From contig NZ_LMMV01000021.1 of the NCBI RefSeq assembly GCF_001422405.1, forward strand, positions 540,904-604,903: a DNA stretch of 64,000 nt, given 5' to 3'. Within the stretch, counting starts at the first letter, position 1. The number at the start of each line of letters is the position of its first letter. Shown piece after piece: positions 9,479 through 19,928 of this stretch. A program made the translations under genes and the position numbers. Source of the DNA: Pseudorhodoferax sp. Leaf267. Lineage in GTDB: Bacteria; Pseudomonadota; Gammaproteobacteria; Burkholderiales; Burkholderiaceae_C. Below the pieces are notes generated by a model. That model did no database searches, had not been told where the DNA came from, and saw only the letters and a program-made list of their open reading frames with translations.

Positions 9479-10141
9479 CTATTGCACGTCACCGAGCACG
9501 ACGCCTTGCTTCAGCTCGTTGATCTGCGCCAACACCGCCTGGCGCGTCGCATCGGGCAGCACGGTCACCAAGGGCGAGGCCTGGCGCAGCTCCTGCGCGC
9601 GCCGTGTGCGGCCCAGCACCTTGCGCCACATGCGCCTGCGCAGGACTTCTTCCCATTCCTTCCACAGGCCCGCAGAGCGCGACGCGCCGTCCCGCAGCCA
9701 GTGCGCCAGCGTGGCCTGCGCCTGCTCGATGTACGCGGGGTCGGACTGCACGAGTTCGATGGCGGCTTGGTGCAGCGCCAGGCTTTGCAGATCCTGCGCC
9801 TGGTGGCGCGATGCGTCAGCCGACACCATGACTTGCACGGCAGGTCGCGCATGGCGACTGCGCGCGGCCGCGGAGCCCGGCGTGGCGGGCCGCATCGTGT
9901 CGCCCGCCAACAGCGCAAATTCGCCGCTCACGCCGAGGACGGACATCACCCGCAGATAGGTGCCCATGGAAGGCGCAGGGTCGCCGGATTCGACCGCGCG
10001 TAGGGTGTTGCGCGTGATGCCCACCTTGGACGCCATCTCCACCGTGCCCAGCCCTCTTGCCTTGCGCAGACGCATGAGACGGTCGCCCAACTGCTGCAGG
10101 AGCTGAGTTTCCAGTACAGCGGTGACTGGTGAGTGCGTCAT
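9479..10141 (-). CDS. XRE-family transcriptional regulator (antitoxin-like)
   Basis: A 220-residue protein with an N-terminal helix-turn-helix of the XRE type (residues about 15-75, with MASKVGITRNTLRAVESGDP) and a long helical C-terminal region. The pattern fits an antitoxin-like repressor of the DUF6036 gene that follows. No Shine-Dalgarno precedes the start. A TATACT -10 element on the minus strand lies six bases before the ATG, which suggests a leaderless mRNA. Two palindromes immediately upstream are likely operators for autoregulation. Confidence 0.78.
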   Translation of the reverse strand: MTHSPVTAVLETQLLQQLGDRLMRLRKARGLGTVEMASKVGITRNTLRAVESGDPAPSMGTYLRVMSVLGVSGEFALLAGDTMRPATPGSAAARSRHARPAVQVMVSADASRHQAQDLQSLALHQAAIELVQSDPAYIEQAQATLAHWLRDGASRSAGLWKEWEEVLRRRMWRKVLGRTRRAQELRQASPLVTVLPDATRQAVLAQINELKQGVVLGDVQ

Positions 10142-10192
10142 TTGGTCAGTATATTAACCAAAACAAGGCATCTTGGTCAGAATAATGACCAA
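10141..10192. promoter_or_regulatory. Two palindromic operators upstream of the XRE gene
   Basis: Two related inverted repeats. The first (10141-10162) has TTTGGT/ACCAAA arms; its outer T is the first base of the XRE start codon on the minus strand. The second (10173-10192) has perfect TTGGTCA/TGACCAA arms around a 6-bp AT-rich spacer. Their centres are 31 bp apart, about three helical turns, so two dimers could bind the same face of the DNA. The -10 element of the XRE gene is inside the first repeat. Confidence 0.7.
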
Positions 10193-10216
10193 GCATCCAC
10201 CCCAGGGCGATGGCAA

Positions 10217-12847
<2,631 letters not shown>

Positions 12848-12884
12848 GGGGTTACGCAACTGAAAAGTTTGTCTCGGGGCGGGA

Positions 12885-13307
12885 TCAGACTGGCTGAAAG
12901 ATGTCGACGCCAAAGCGCTTTGCGGCGGCCATCAGCTTCTTGTCCTTGGTGGCCAGCGGCAGGCGCTGCTGGCGCGCGAGGTCGAGGTAGCAGGCATCGT
13001 AGGAGGTGAGCTCCCAGTCGTAGGCCCGCTCGGTCCAGTAGCGGGCGTCGGGCTCCAGCGGCATGGTTTGCAGGTCAAGCACCGCGAGATGTTGCCAGCA
13101 CTGTTTGATGCCGTCGGCCGAGATGCGTTCGCTGCGCAGCGCGCGTGAGAGGATGTTGGCCATCTCCAGATGCCACAGCACCGGCACCACGGCGTTCAGG
13201 TCGGTCAAGGCCTGCAGCACGCCGACCGAGTAATCGTCCTGCTCGTCGGCGAACACGGCGCCCAGGGCGACCGAGGTGTCCAGCACCAGGTGTGACGATG
13301 CCTGCAT
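12885..13307 (-). CDS. vapC: PIN-domain toxin VapC
   Basis: A 140-residue PIN-domain ribonuclease of the VapC type. The acidic site is complete: Asp10 (LDTS), Glu48 (HLEMAN), Asp104 ([10 protein letters not shown]) and Asp122 (TKDKKL). Its ATG overlaps the antitoxin stop by one base (TGATG), the usual coupling of a type II toxin-antitoxin pair. Family members cleave tRNA or rRNA; the exact target here is unknown. Confidence 0.9.
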   Translation of the reverse strand: MQASSHLVLDTSVALGAVFADEQDDYSVGVLQALTDLNAVVPVLWHLEMANILSRALRSERISADGIKQCWQHLAVLDLQTMPLEPDARYWTERAYDWELTSYDACYLDLARQQRLPLATKDKKLMAAAKRFGVDIFQPV

Positions 13308-13549
13308 CAGCGACGGCCCTCGTCCCGCAGGGCGCGCCAGTCCATGCCCAGCGTGCGCTGGCCGGCCTGCTGCAACAAGGCTGTGACAGCCGATTGCCGC
13401 GCATCGCGTGCATGGTGTTGCTGGACGAAGGCCACGATCTTGGCCACCGGCTTGTTGTGCCGCGTGATGATGACTTCTTCGCCCGCTTCGGCGCGCGCGA
13501 CGTATTCGCTCAGATGGGTCTTGGCTTCGAACAGTCCGATGGCGGCCAT
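13307..13549 (-). CDS. Phd/YefM-type antitoxin
   Basis: An 80-residue antitoxin. The N-terminal part (GLFEAKTHLSEYVARAEAG, then EEVIITRHNKPVAKIV) is the Phd/YefM fold that binds operator DNA. The C-terminal 30 residues are the likely toxin-neutralising tail. The start at 13549 has GAGGAC upstream. It precedes vapC with a one-base overlap. A perfect palindrome lies just upstream of the start. Confidence 0.88.
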   Translation of the reverse strand: MAAIGLFEAKTHLSEYVARAEAGEEVIITRHNKPVAKIVAFVQQHHARDARQSAVTALLQQAGQRTLGMDWRALRDEGRR

Positions 13550-13567
13550 GGCGTCCTCGACAGAAGT

Positions 13568-13582
13568 TGGTTGAATCAACCA
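13568..13582. promoter_or_regulatory. Antitoxin operator palindrome
   Basis: A perfect 15-bp palindrome with TGGTTGA/TCAACCA arms around a single A, 19 bp upstream of the antitoxin start. Its position fits autorepression by the Phd/VapC complex. Confidence 0.65.
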
Positions 13583-13712
13583 GATTTTAGCCGTACTGCG
13601 TGCGCGCCGATCTGGCGCCTTCACTGTGTTTTGAGGGATGAAACACGCGAAAACCCTATGTAAATTAGTTTTGCAGACACCTAGTATTTCCTTGCATTCA
13701 ACTTTTTGTACG

Positions 13713-14528
13713 ATGAAATCCGCCGCCCCCGTCCGCACGGCCGATGCCACCGCGACCGAGCCGCCCTCCTCGGTGGCCAAGGCGTGCCGCATCCTGCGCG
13801 CCATTGGCGCCCTGGCCCAGCCGCGCCTGACCGACATCGCCCAGGCCACCGAGCTCGACAAGGCCACCGTGCTGCGCCTGCTCGACGCACTGGCGCGCGA
13901 GGGCTTCGTGCAGCGCGACGCGCAGACCAAGCTGTACCGCGCCGGCCCCGAGCTGCAACTGGCCGGTGTCGCCGCGCTGGCGCGCATCGACCCGCGCGCC
14001 ATCGTGCGCCCCAGCCTGCTGCGCCTGGCCCACCGGTTCGAGGACACCGCCATCCTCTCCGTGCCCAGCGGTACCGAATCGCTGTGCCTGGACCTGGAGC
14101 TGGGCCGCTACCCCATCCGCGCCAACTACCTGGAGCCCGGCCACCGCCGCCTGCTGGGCGTGGGCGCCGGCAGCCTGGCGCTGCTGGCGTGGCTGCCTGC
14201 ACATGAGCGCGACGCCGTGCTCGACATCGTCGGCGCGCAACTGCAGCGCACGCAGCGTTACCCGGCCATCGACCGCGCGCTGCTGCAGGCCAATGCCACT
14301 GCGTCGCGCGCGCGGGGCCATGCCGTGCTGCTGGACGTGGTCGTCGAGCGCATGGGCGGCATCGGCGTGCCCATCCTCGGCGCGGACGGACGGCCCGTCG
14401 CGGCCCTCAGCATCGCCGCGCTCAGCGACCGCATCACCGGGCGCGAGACGGAACTGGCCCAAGCCCTGCAACACGAAGCCGCGCTGTGCCAGTCGCAGTG
14501 GCCCGGCGCCGCATCGACACCCACATGA
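13713..14528 (+). CDS. IclR-family transcriptional regulator
   Basis: A 271-residue regulator: N-terminal winged helix (residues about 20-80, LTDIAQATELDKATVLRLLDAL) and C-terminal IclR effector domain (SVPSGTESLCLDLE, then GVGAGSLALLAWLP, ending with a typical GIGVPILGADGRPVAALSIA). The start at 13713 is preferred because it places the HTH at the usual distance; an in-frame ATG at 13638 is also possible. Its stop overlaps the next gene by ATGA. It probably responds to the substrate of the catabolic genes that follow. Confidence 0.88.
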   Translation: MKSAAPVRTADATATEPPSSVAKACRILRAIGALAQPRLTDIAQATELDKATVLRLLDALAREGFVQRDAQTKLYRAGPELQLAGVAALARIDPRAIVRPSLLRLAHRFEDTAILSVPSGTESLCLDLELGRYPIRANYLEPGHRRLLGVGAGSLALLAWLPAHERDAVLDIVGAQLQRTQRYPAIDRALLQANATASRARGHAVLLDVVVERMGGIGVPILGADGRPVAALSIAALSDRITGRETELAQALQHEAALCQSQWPGAASTPT

Positions 14529-15670
14529 ACACCGCCTACATCACCGGCACCGGCAACACGCGCTTCGGCCGGCTCGAAGGCCGGGGCCCGCTCGACCTCA
14601 TGGCCCAGGCCGCCACGCAGGCGCTGGCCGACGCGCAATGCCGGCGGGGCGACATCGACGGGCTGCTGTGCGGCTATGCCACCACGCTGCCGCACCTGAT
14701 GCTGTCCACGCTGTTCGCCGAACGCTTCGGCCTGCGCCCGCACTACGCCCACGGCATGGCGCTGGGCGGCGCCACGGGTGCGGCCATGCTGATGCTGGCG
14801 CGCGACCTGGTGCGCGTGGGCCGCTGCCGGCGCGTGCTGGTCGTGGCCGGCGAGAACCGGCTCAGTGGCCAGGCGCGCGACAGCGCGATCCAGACGCTGG
14901 CCCAGGTCGGCGACCCGGACTTCGAAGTGCCCAATGGCGCCAGCGTGCCGGCCTACTACGCGCTGCTGGCCTCGCGCTACATGGCCGCCACCGGCCTCAC
15001 GCTGGACGACCTGGCCCAGTTCGCCGTGCAGATGCGCAGCAACGCCATCGGCCACCCCGACGCCCACTTGCGCGAGCCCATCACGGCCGCCGACGTGGCC
15101 GCGTCCAAGCCCATCGCCACGCCGCTGCGCCTGCTGGACTGCTGCCCCATTTCGGACGGCGCGATGGCCTTCGTGGTGGCGGCCGATCCGGGCGACGACG
15201 TGCCGGTCGCCATCGTCGGCGCCGGCCAGGCGCACCAGCACCAGCACCTGTCTGCGCTCGACGACGTGCTGGCCAGCGGCGCATCGGCCGCGGCCGACCG
15301 CGCGTTCGCCGAGGCCGGCATCGCGCGCAGCGACATCGACTGGCTGGGCATCTACGACTCCTTCACCATCACGCTGGCCATGCTGCTGGAGGAGACCGGC
15401 TTCGCCCCGCGCGGCCAGTCCGCCGCCGGCGTGCGCGACGGCAGCTTCGCGCCCGACGGCCGGCTGCCGCTCAACACCCACGGCGGCTTGCTGTCCTTCG
15501 GCCACTGCGGTGTGGCCGGCGGCATGGGCCACGCAGTCGAGGCCGTGCGCCAGATGCGCTCGGCCGCCGCCGGCCGGCAACTGCGCCCGCCACGCCACGC
15601 TTTCGTGCACGCCGACGGCGGCGTGCTGTCCTCGCATGTCAGTCTGATCTTGTCCAGGAGTGCCACATGA
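14525..15670 (+). CDS. Thiolase-superfamily protein lacking the nucleophilic Cys (Ltp2-like)
   Basis: A 381-residue thiolase-fold protein. Where SCP-x thiolases have the catalytic CASG motif, this one reads GGATG (residues 81-85), so the nucleophilic Cys is Gly82. YDSFT (277-281), NTHGG (317-321) and GHCGVAGG (326-333) are kept. This pattern is known in Ltp2-type retro-aldolases, which work with a DUF35 partner and use tyrosine rather than Cys chemistry. The next gene is exactly such a DUF35 protein. Retro-aldol cleavage of a hydroxyacyl-CoA is therefore the favoured role, by inference. Confidence 0.8.
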   Translation: MNTAYITGTGNTRFGRLEGRGPLDLMAQAATQALADAQCRRGDIDGLLCGYATTLPHLMLSTLFAERFGLRPHYAHGMALGGATGAAMLMLARDLVRVGRCRRVLVVAGENRLSGQARDSAIQTLAQVGDPDFEVPNGASVPAYYALLASRYMAATGLTLDDLAQFAVQMRSNAIGHPDAHLREPITAADVAASKPIATPLRLLDCCPISDGAMAFVVAADPGDDVPVAIVGAGQAHQHQHLSALDDVLASGASAAADRAFAEAGIARSDIDWLGIYDSFTITLAMLLEETGFAPRGQSAAGVRDGSFAPDGRLPLNTHGGLLSFGHCGVAGGMGHAVEAVRQMRSAAAGRQLRPPRHAFVHADGGVLSSHVSLILSRSAT

Positions 15671-15729
15671 CCGCAGTACCGCCGCCCGAAGGCGGTCGCA
15701 CCGCCACCCGCCAGGGCGAAGGAGTTTCG

Positions 15730-16101
15730 ATGACGACAACAGCCACCCATCCCTACACCGACGGCCTCGCCCAGGGCCTGCTGCGCTACCAGCGATGCGA
15801 CGACTGCGGCCGCGCACAGACGCTCACGCGCTTGGCCTGCGCGCACTGCGGCAGCGAGCACCTGGCCTGGCATGAGGCCCAGGGCCGCGGCACCGTGGTC
15901 GCCGCCAGCGTGGTCAGCCGCGCGCCATCGGACGCGTTCCGCCCGCTCGTGCCGTACACGCTGGTGCTGGTCGAGCTGGACGAAGGCCCGCGCGTGATGG
16001 GCCACGCCATGCCGGGCACCACGATCGGCGACCACGTGAAGGCCGGCACCTTCGCGCATGAGAAACGCAGCCTGCTGCGCTTCTCGCCGGCCGCCCACTG
16101 A
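15730..16101 (+). CDS. DUF35 Zn-ribbon/OB-fold acyl-CoA-binding protein
   Basis: A 123-residue DUF35 (ChsH2-C/Ltp2-partner type) protein. The N-terminal rubredoxin-like zinc ribbon has two CxxC pairs (CDDCG and CAHCG), followed by an OB-fold with VVSRAPSDAF and PYTLVLVELDEGPRVMGH. The start at 15730 has a strong GAAGGAG at 5-bp spacing; an earlier in-frame ATG at 15667 overlaps the thiolase stop (ATGA) and cannot be excluded. It is expected to bind the thiolase-like protein and present the CoA substrate. Confidence 0.85.
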   Translation: MTTTATHPYTDGLAQGLLRYQRCDDCGRAQTLTRLACAHCGSEHLAWHEAQGRGTVVAASVVSRAPSDAFRPLVPYTLVLVELDEGPRVMGHAMPGTTIGDHVKAGTFAHEKRSLLRFSPAAH

Positions 16102-16115
16102 GCAAGGGGCACGCC

Positions 16116-17093
16116 ATGCACACCACACGCCGCCACGCCACGCGCGCCCTGGCCGCTCTCGCGCTGGCGCTCACCGCCACCGGCGCACTGGCCCAGGCCT
16201 GGCCGTCCAAGCCCGTCAGGCTGGTCGTGCCCTACCCACCCGGCGGGCCGACCGACATCGTGGCGCGCGTGGTCGCGCAGAGGCTGCAGACGCAGACCGG
16301 CCAGCCCTTCATCGTCGAGAACCGCCCGGGCGCCGGCGGCAACACTGGCGCCGAGGCCGTGGCGCGCAGCCCGGCCGACGGCTACACGCTGCTGGTGGGC
16401 ACCACGGCGCATGCGATCAACCCCTCCCTGTTCAAGAACCTGACCTACCAGTTCGGCAAGGACTTCGCGCCCGTCTCGCAGCTCACGAGCGGGCCACTGG
16501 TCGTGGTCGTGAACCCGGCGCTGCCGGTGAAGAACATCGCCGACCTGATCGGGCTGGCCAAGGCCAGGCCGGGCGCGCTGAACTTCGCCTCGTCGGGCAA
16601 TGGCCAGTCCACGCACCTGTCGGCCGAGCTCTTCAACGCCACGGCCGGCACGCAGATCAGGCACGTGCCGTACAAGGGCAGCGCGCCAGCCCTGGCCGAC
16701 ACCATGGGCGGGCAGACGCAGCTCATGTTCGACACCATGCTCTCGGCCATGCCGCTCGTGAAGGCCGGCAAGCTGCGCGCGCTGGCCGTCACCAGCGCCC
16801 AGCGCTCGCCGGCCGCGCCCGACCTGCCGACCATTGCGGAGTCCGGGCTGCCCGGCTTCGAGGCCATCGCCTGGAACGGCCTGCTGGCCCCGGCCGGCAC
16901 GCCCAAGGACGTGATAGACCGGCTGAGTGCCGAGTTGGGCAAGGCCCTGGGGCAGCCCGACGTGCGCGAGCGCTTCGACGCGCAGGGCTTCAGCGCGGCC
17001 TGGAACACGCCCGAGGCCTTCGACGCCTTCATCACCGCCGAAATCGACAAGTGGGCACGCGTCGTCAAGCTCAGCGGCGCAACGGTTGAATGA
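16116..17093 (+). CDS. TctC/Bug-type periplasmic substrate-binding protein
   Basis: A 325-residue tripartite tricarboxylate transporter receptor. It has a Sec signal ending at ALAQA, then WPSKPVRLVVPYPPGGPTD, the family opening, and the later HVPYKGSAPALADTMGGQ and FEAIAWNGLLAPAGTP motifs. Such proteins bind carboxylates in the periplasm. No TctA/TctB membrane genes are in the window, so they must be encoded elsewhere. It sits between the DUF35 and MaoC genes and probably captures the pathway substrate. Confidence 0.92.
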   Translation: MHTTRRHATRALAALALALTATGALAQAWPSKPVRLVVPYPPGGPTDIVARVVAQRLQTQTGQPFIVENRPGAGGNTGAEAVARSPADGYTLLVGTTAHAINPSLFKNLTYQFGKDFAPVSQLTSGPLVVVVNPALPVKNIADLIGLAKARPGALNFASSGNGQSTHLSAELFNATAGTQIRHVPYKGSAPALADTMGGQTQLMFDTMLSAMPLVKAGKLRALAVTSAQRSPAAPDLPTIAESGLPGFEAIAWNGLLAPAGTPKDVIDRLSAELGKALGQPDVRERFDAQGFSAAWNTPEAFDAFITAEIDKWARVVKLSGATVE

Positions 17094-17097
17094 ACCC

Positions 17098-17982
17098 ATG
17101 ATCGACTACCACAAGCTCAAGGCCTGGCATTTCCCCGTCATCGAGCACACCTACACGGCCGATGACAGCATGCGCTACGCACTGGCCCTGGGCCTGGGCG
17201 AAGACCCGATGGACCTGCGCCAGCTGCAGTACGTGAACGACACCATCGCCGGCACGCCGCTGGCACTGCCCAGCATGGCCGTGGTGCTGGGCTTCCCGGG
17301 CTCGTGGATGCAGGACCCGGCCAGCGGCATCGACTTCACGCGCATCGTGCACGGCGAGGAAGACCTGGTGCTGCACCAGCCGCTGCCGGCCGCCGGCACC
17401 GTGCTGGCCACGCACCGCATCGTGTCCATCGTCGACAAGGGCGAGGGCCGCGGCGCCACCATCACCTACGACAAAGAGCTGCACGACAAGGCCGACGGCA
17501 CGCTGCTGGCGACCGTGCGCCACACCACGTTCGCGCGCGGCAACGGCGGCTTCTCGGCGCGCGATGGCGTGACCGACGCTTCGCCCCCCGCGCCGCCCAA
17601 GCCGCCCACGGGCACGCCCGACCAGGTGCTGGAGATCCGCACCTCGCCGCAGATGGCGCTGCTGTACCGCCTGCTGGCCGACCGCAACCCGCTGCATTCC
17701 GAGCCCGCCGTGGCGCAGGCCGCCGGCTTCGAGCGCCCCATCCTGCACGGCCTGGGCACCTACGGCATCGCCTGCCGCGCGCTGCTGTCGGCTTGGTGCG
17801 GCGACCGGCCCGAGCGGCTGCAGCGCCTGTTCGCCCGCTTCTCGGCCCCGGTGTTCCCGGGCGAGACCATCCGCATGGAGATGTATGCCGGCGCGGGTTT
17901 GGGCGACATCGCGTTCCGCGCCATCGCGGTGGAGCGCGGCGTGACCGTGCTGGACGCCGGCCGCGCCCGCATCGCGGCTTGA
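17098..17982 (+). CDS. MaoC-like 2-enoyl-CoA hydratase (double hot-dog)
   Basis: A 294-residue hydratase-2 type enzyme with an N-terminal inactive hot dog and a C-terminal MaoC domain. The catalytic signature ADRNPLH is at residues 194-200 (Asp195, Asn197, His200), followed by GFERPILHGLGTYG. It adds water to trans-2-enoyl-CoA to give the (R)-3-hydroxyacyl-CoA. In Ltp2/DUF35 systems a MaoC hydratase makes the retro-aldol substrate, so the pairing here is meaningful. It starts 4 bp after the upstream tctC gene. Confidence 0.9.
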   Translation: MIDYHKLKAWHFPVIEHTYTADDSMRYALALGLGEDPMDLRQLQYVNDTIAGTPLALPSMAVVLGFPGSWMQDPASGIDFTRIVHGEEDLVLHQPLPAAGTVLATHRIVSIVDKGEGRGATITYDKELHDKADGTLLATVRHTTFARGNGGFSARDGVTDASPPAPPKPPTGTPDQVLEIRTSPQMALLYRLLADRNPLHSEPAVAQAAGFERPILHGLGTYGIACRALLSAWCGDRPERLQRLFARFSAPVFPGETIRMEMYAGAGLGDIAFRAIAVERGVTVLDAGRARIAA

Positions 17983-18003
17983 TGCATTTCTGAAGGAGAC
18001 CCC

Positions 18004-18981
18004 GTGCACCACTTGCCCATCACGCGCCGCCTGGCTCTGGCCGCCACGGCCGCAATCGCCGCGCGCCCGGCCTTCGCACAGGCCGGCTACCCCAACCGCC
18101 CGGTCAAGTTCATCGTGCCCTTTCCGGCCGGCGGCCCGGTGGACACCACGGCCCGCGCCATGGCGCAAAAGCTCGGCGAGCTGTGGGGCCAGAGCGGTGT
18201 GGTGGACAACCGGGCCGGTGCGGGCGGCATCGTCGGCGCCGAGATCGCGGCCAAGCAGCCGGCCGATGGCTACAACCTGTTCGTGTGCTCGATCCACCAC
18301 TCGGTGCTGCCCGCGCTCAAGCCCAACCTCACCTACAACATCGAAAAGGACTTCGTGCCCGTGAGCTTCGGCGCGATGTTCCCGGTGATCCTGGTCGCAC
18401 ACCCCAGCCTGCAAGCCAAGAACGTGGCCGAGCTCATCGCACTCGCCAAGCGCGAGCCCGGCAAGATCGCGTTCAGCTCTGCCGGCAACGGCGGCGGCAC
18501 ACACCTGGCCGGCGAGCTGTTCAACATGCACGCCGGCACGCAGCTGCAGCACATCCCGTACAAGGGCAGCGCGCCGGCCATGACCGACCTGCTGGGCGGC
18601 CAGGTGCAGCTGATGTTCGCCGACGCGCCCACCGCGCTGCCGCAGATCCGCGCCGGCAAGGTGCGCGCGCTCGGCGTGGCCAGCGCCCAGCGCTCGGCCC
18701 TGCTGCCCGACTTGCCGACCATTGCCGAAGGCGGCCTGCCGGGCTACGAGGCGTATTCATGGGCCGCGCTCGTGGCCCCGGCCGGCACACCCAAGGACAT
18801 CGTCGCCAAGATCAGCGCCGACCTGCAGAAGGTCATGACGCAACCCGACGTGAAGCAGCGGCTTTACGAAGCCGGCGCCGAGTCCATGCCCACCTCGCCC
18901 GAGAAGTTCGCACAGATGCTGCACGGCGAGATCGAGAAGTGGGCCAAGGTCGTGAAGGCCGCGAACATCAAGATGGATTGA
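18004..18981 (+). CDS. Second TctC/Bug-type substrate-binding protein
   Basis: A 325-residue receptor paralogous to the one at 16116. Signal peptide ends near AFAQA, followed by YPNRPVKFIVPFPAGGPVD and HIPYKGSAPAMTDLLGGQ. The GTG start at 18004 has AAGGAG five bases upstream. Two such receptors in one catabolic run suggest two related ligands or a recent duplication. The regular Burkholderiales expansion of this family makes functional assignment uncertain. Confidence 0.92.
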   Translation: MHHLPITRRLALAATAAIAARPAFAQAGYPNRPVKFIVPFPAGGPVDTTARAMAQKLGELWGQSGVVDNRAGAGGIVGAEIAAKQPADGYNLFVCSIHHSVLPALKPNLTYNIEKDFVPVSFGAMFPVILVAHPSLQAKNVAELIALAKREPGKIAFSSAGNGGGTHLAGELFNMHAGTQLQHIPYKGSAPAMTDLLGGQVQLMFADAPTALPQIRAGKVRALGVASAQRSALLPDLPTIAEGGLPGYEAYSWAALVAPAGTPKDIVAKISADLQKVMTQPDVKQRLYEAGAESMPTSPEKFAQMLHGEIEKWAKVVKAANIKMD

Positions 18982-19145
18982 AGCATGGAACATCCCCCCA
19001 GGCGGCTTCGCCGCTCCCCCCTTCTGCTGCGCGAAGGGGGGCACCGCCAGCGGCCTGGCAGAGCCAGTTCCGCGGCGGTCGCTGGCATGGCCTGCTCCGC
19101 GGCCATCGGCACATCGGCCGCCCACGTGCTGCCGGGACGATCGGG
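18982..19145. repeat. Intergenic GC-rich hairpin cluster (REP-like)
   Basis: A 164-bp spacer rich in inverted repeats. GCGGC/GCCGC around TTC (19002-19014) is followed by a strong hairpin with CCCCCCTT/AAGGGGGG arms (19016-19023 and 19034-19041, 10-nt loop) and then by GGCC-rich palindromic sequence. I recall similar spacers scattered through Comamonadaceae genomes. No T-run follows the stem, so it is not a simple terminator. Confidence 0.55.
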
Positions 19146-19928
19146 ATGACGGCGCAGTTGCTGGTGGAGCGCCACGGCCGCGTGCTCCAGCTCACCATCT
19201 CCAACCCCACCGCGCGCAACGCGCTGCACCCCAGCCTGTACCCGCAGGCCACCGGTATCTTCCGCGCCGCAATGGATGACGAGAGCCTGGGCGCCATCGT
19301 GCTGTGCGGCGACGGCGCGCACTTCTGCGGCGGCGGCGATCTGCGCCGGCTGCAGCAGCAGCGCAGCCAGCCCGAGGCCGGCCAGGTGCAGATCCTCGAC
19401 GCACTGCACGACTGGGTCGAGGCCATGCGCGACTGCCCCGTGCCCGTGATCGCCGCGGTCGAGGGCGCGGCGGCCGGCGGCGGCTTCTCGGTGGCGCTGG
19501 GCTGCGACCTCATCGTGGCGGCCGAGGATGCGCGCTTCGTGATGTCGTACGTCCGCATCGGCCTGTCGCCCGACGGCGGCGGCTCCGACGCGCTGGCCCG
19601 CGCACTGCCGCCGCAGGCCGCGCTCGAATTGCTGTTGGACGGCGACGTGGCCACGGCCGCGCGGCTGCAGGCGCTGGGCCTGGTCAACCGCGTCGTCGCG
19701 CCCGGCACGGCCATCGCGTCCGCGCTGGCCTGGGCCGAGCGCCTGGCCGCCGGCCCGCGCGCCGCGCAGCAGCGCATCAAGCAGCTCGTCCACGCCGCGC
19801 GCGGCCGCGGCCACCGCGCGCAGCTGGACGCCGAGCGCGACGCCTTCGTCGCCGGCCTGTACGGCCCCGAATGCGGCGAGGGCATCGATGCCTTCCTCAC
19901 CAAGCGCACCCCGAGGTTCACGCCATGA
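19146..19928 (+). CDS. Enoyl-CoA hydratase/isomerase family (crotonase)
   Basis: A 260-residue crotonase-fold protein. Oxyanion-hole segments GAHFCGGGDL and GAAAGGGFSVAL are intact. The position that holds a catalytic Glu in enoyl-CoA hydratase reads SPDGGGSD, so an isomerase or a different lyase activity is possible. The ATG at 19146 is the only start compatible with the fold. Its TGA overlaps the ATG of the next gene. It belongs to the IclR-linked catabolic run. Confidence 0.88.
   Translation: MTAQLLVERHGRVLQLTISNPTARNALHPSLYPQATGIFRAAMDDESLGAIVLCGDGAHFCGGGDLRRLQQQRSQPEAGQVQILDALHDWVEAMRDCPVPVIAAVEGAAAGGGFSVALGCDLIVAAEDARFVMSYVRIGLSPDGGGSDALARALPPQAALELLLDGDVATAARLQALGLVNRVVAPGTAIASALAWAERLAAGPRAAQQRIKQLVHAARGRGHRAQLDAERDAFVAGLYGPECGEGIDAFLTKRTPRFTP

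Noticed and set aside
19016..19041. Rho-independent terminator
   Set aside because: The stem is strong but no T-run follows, and the operon continues in the same direction.
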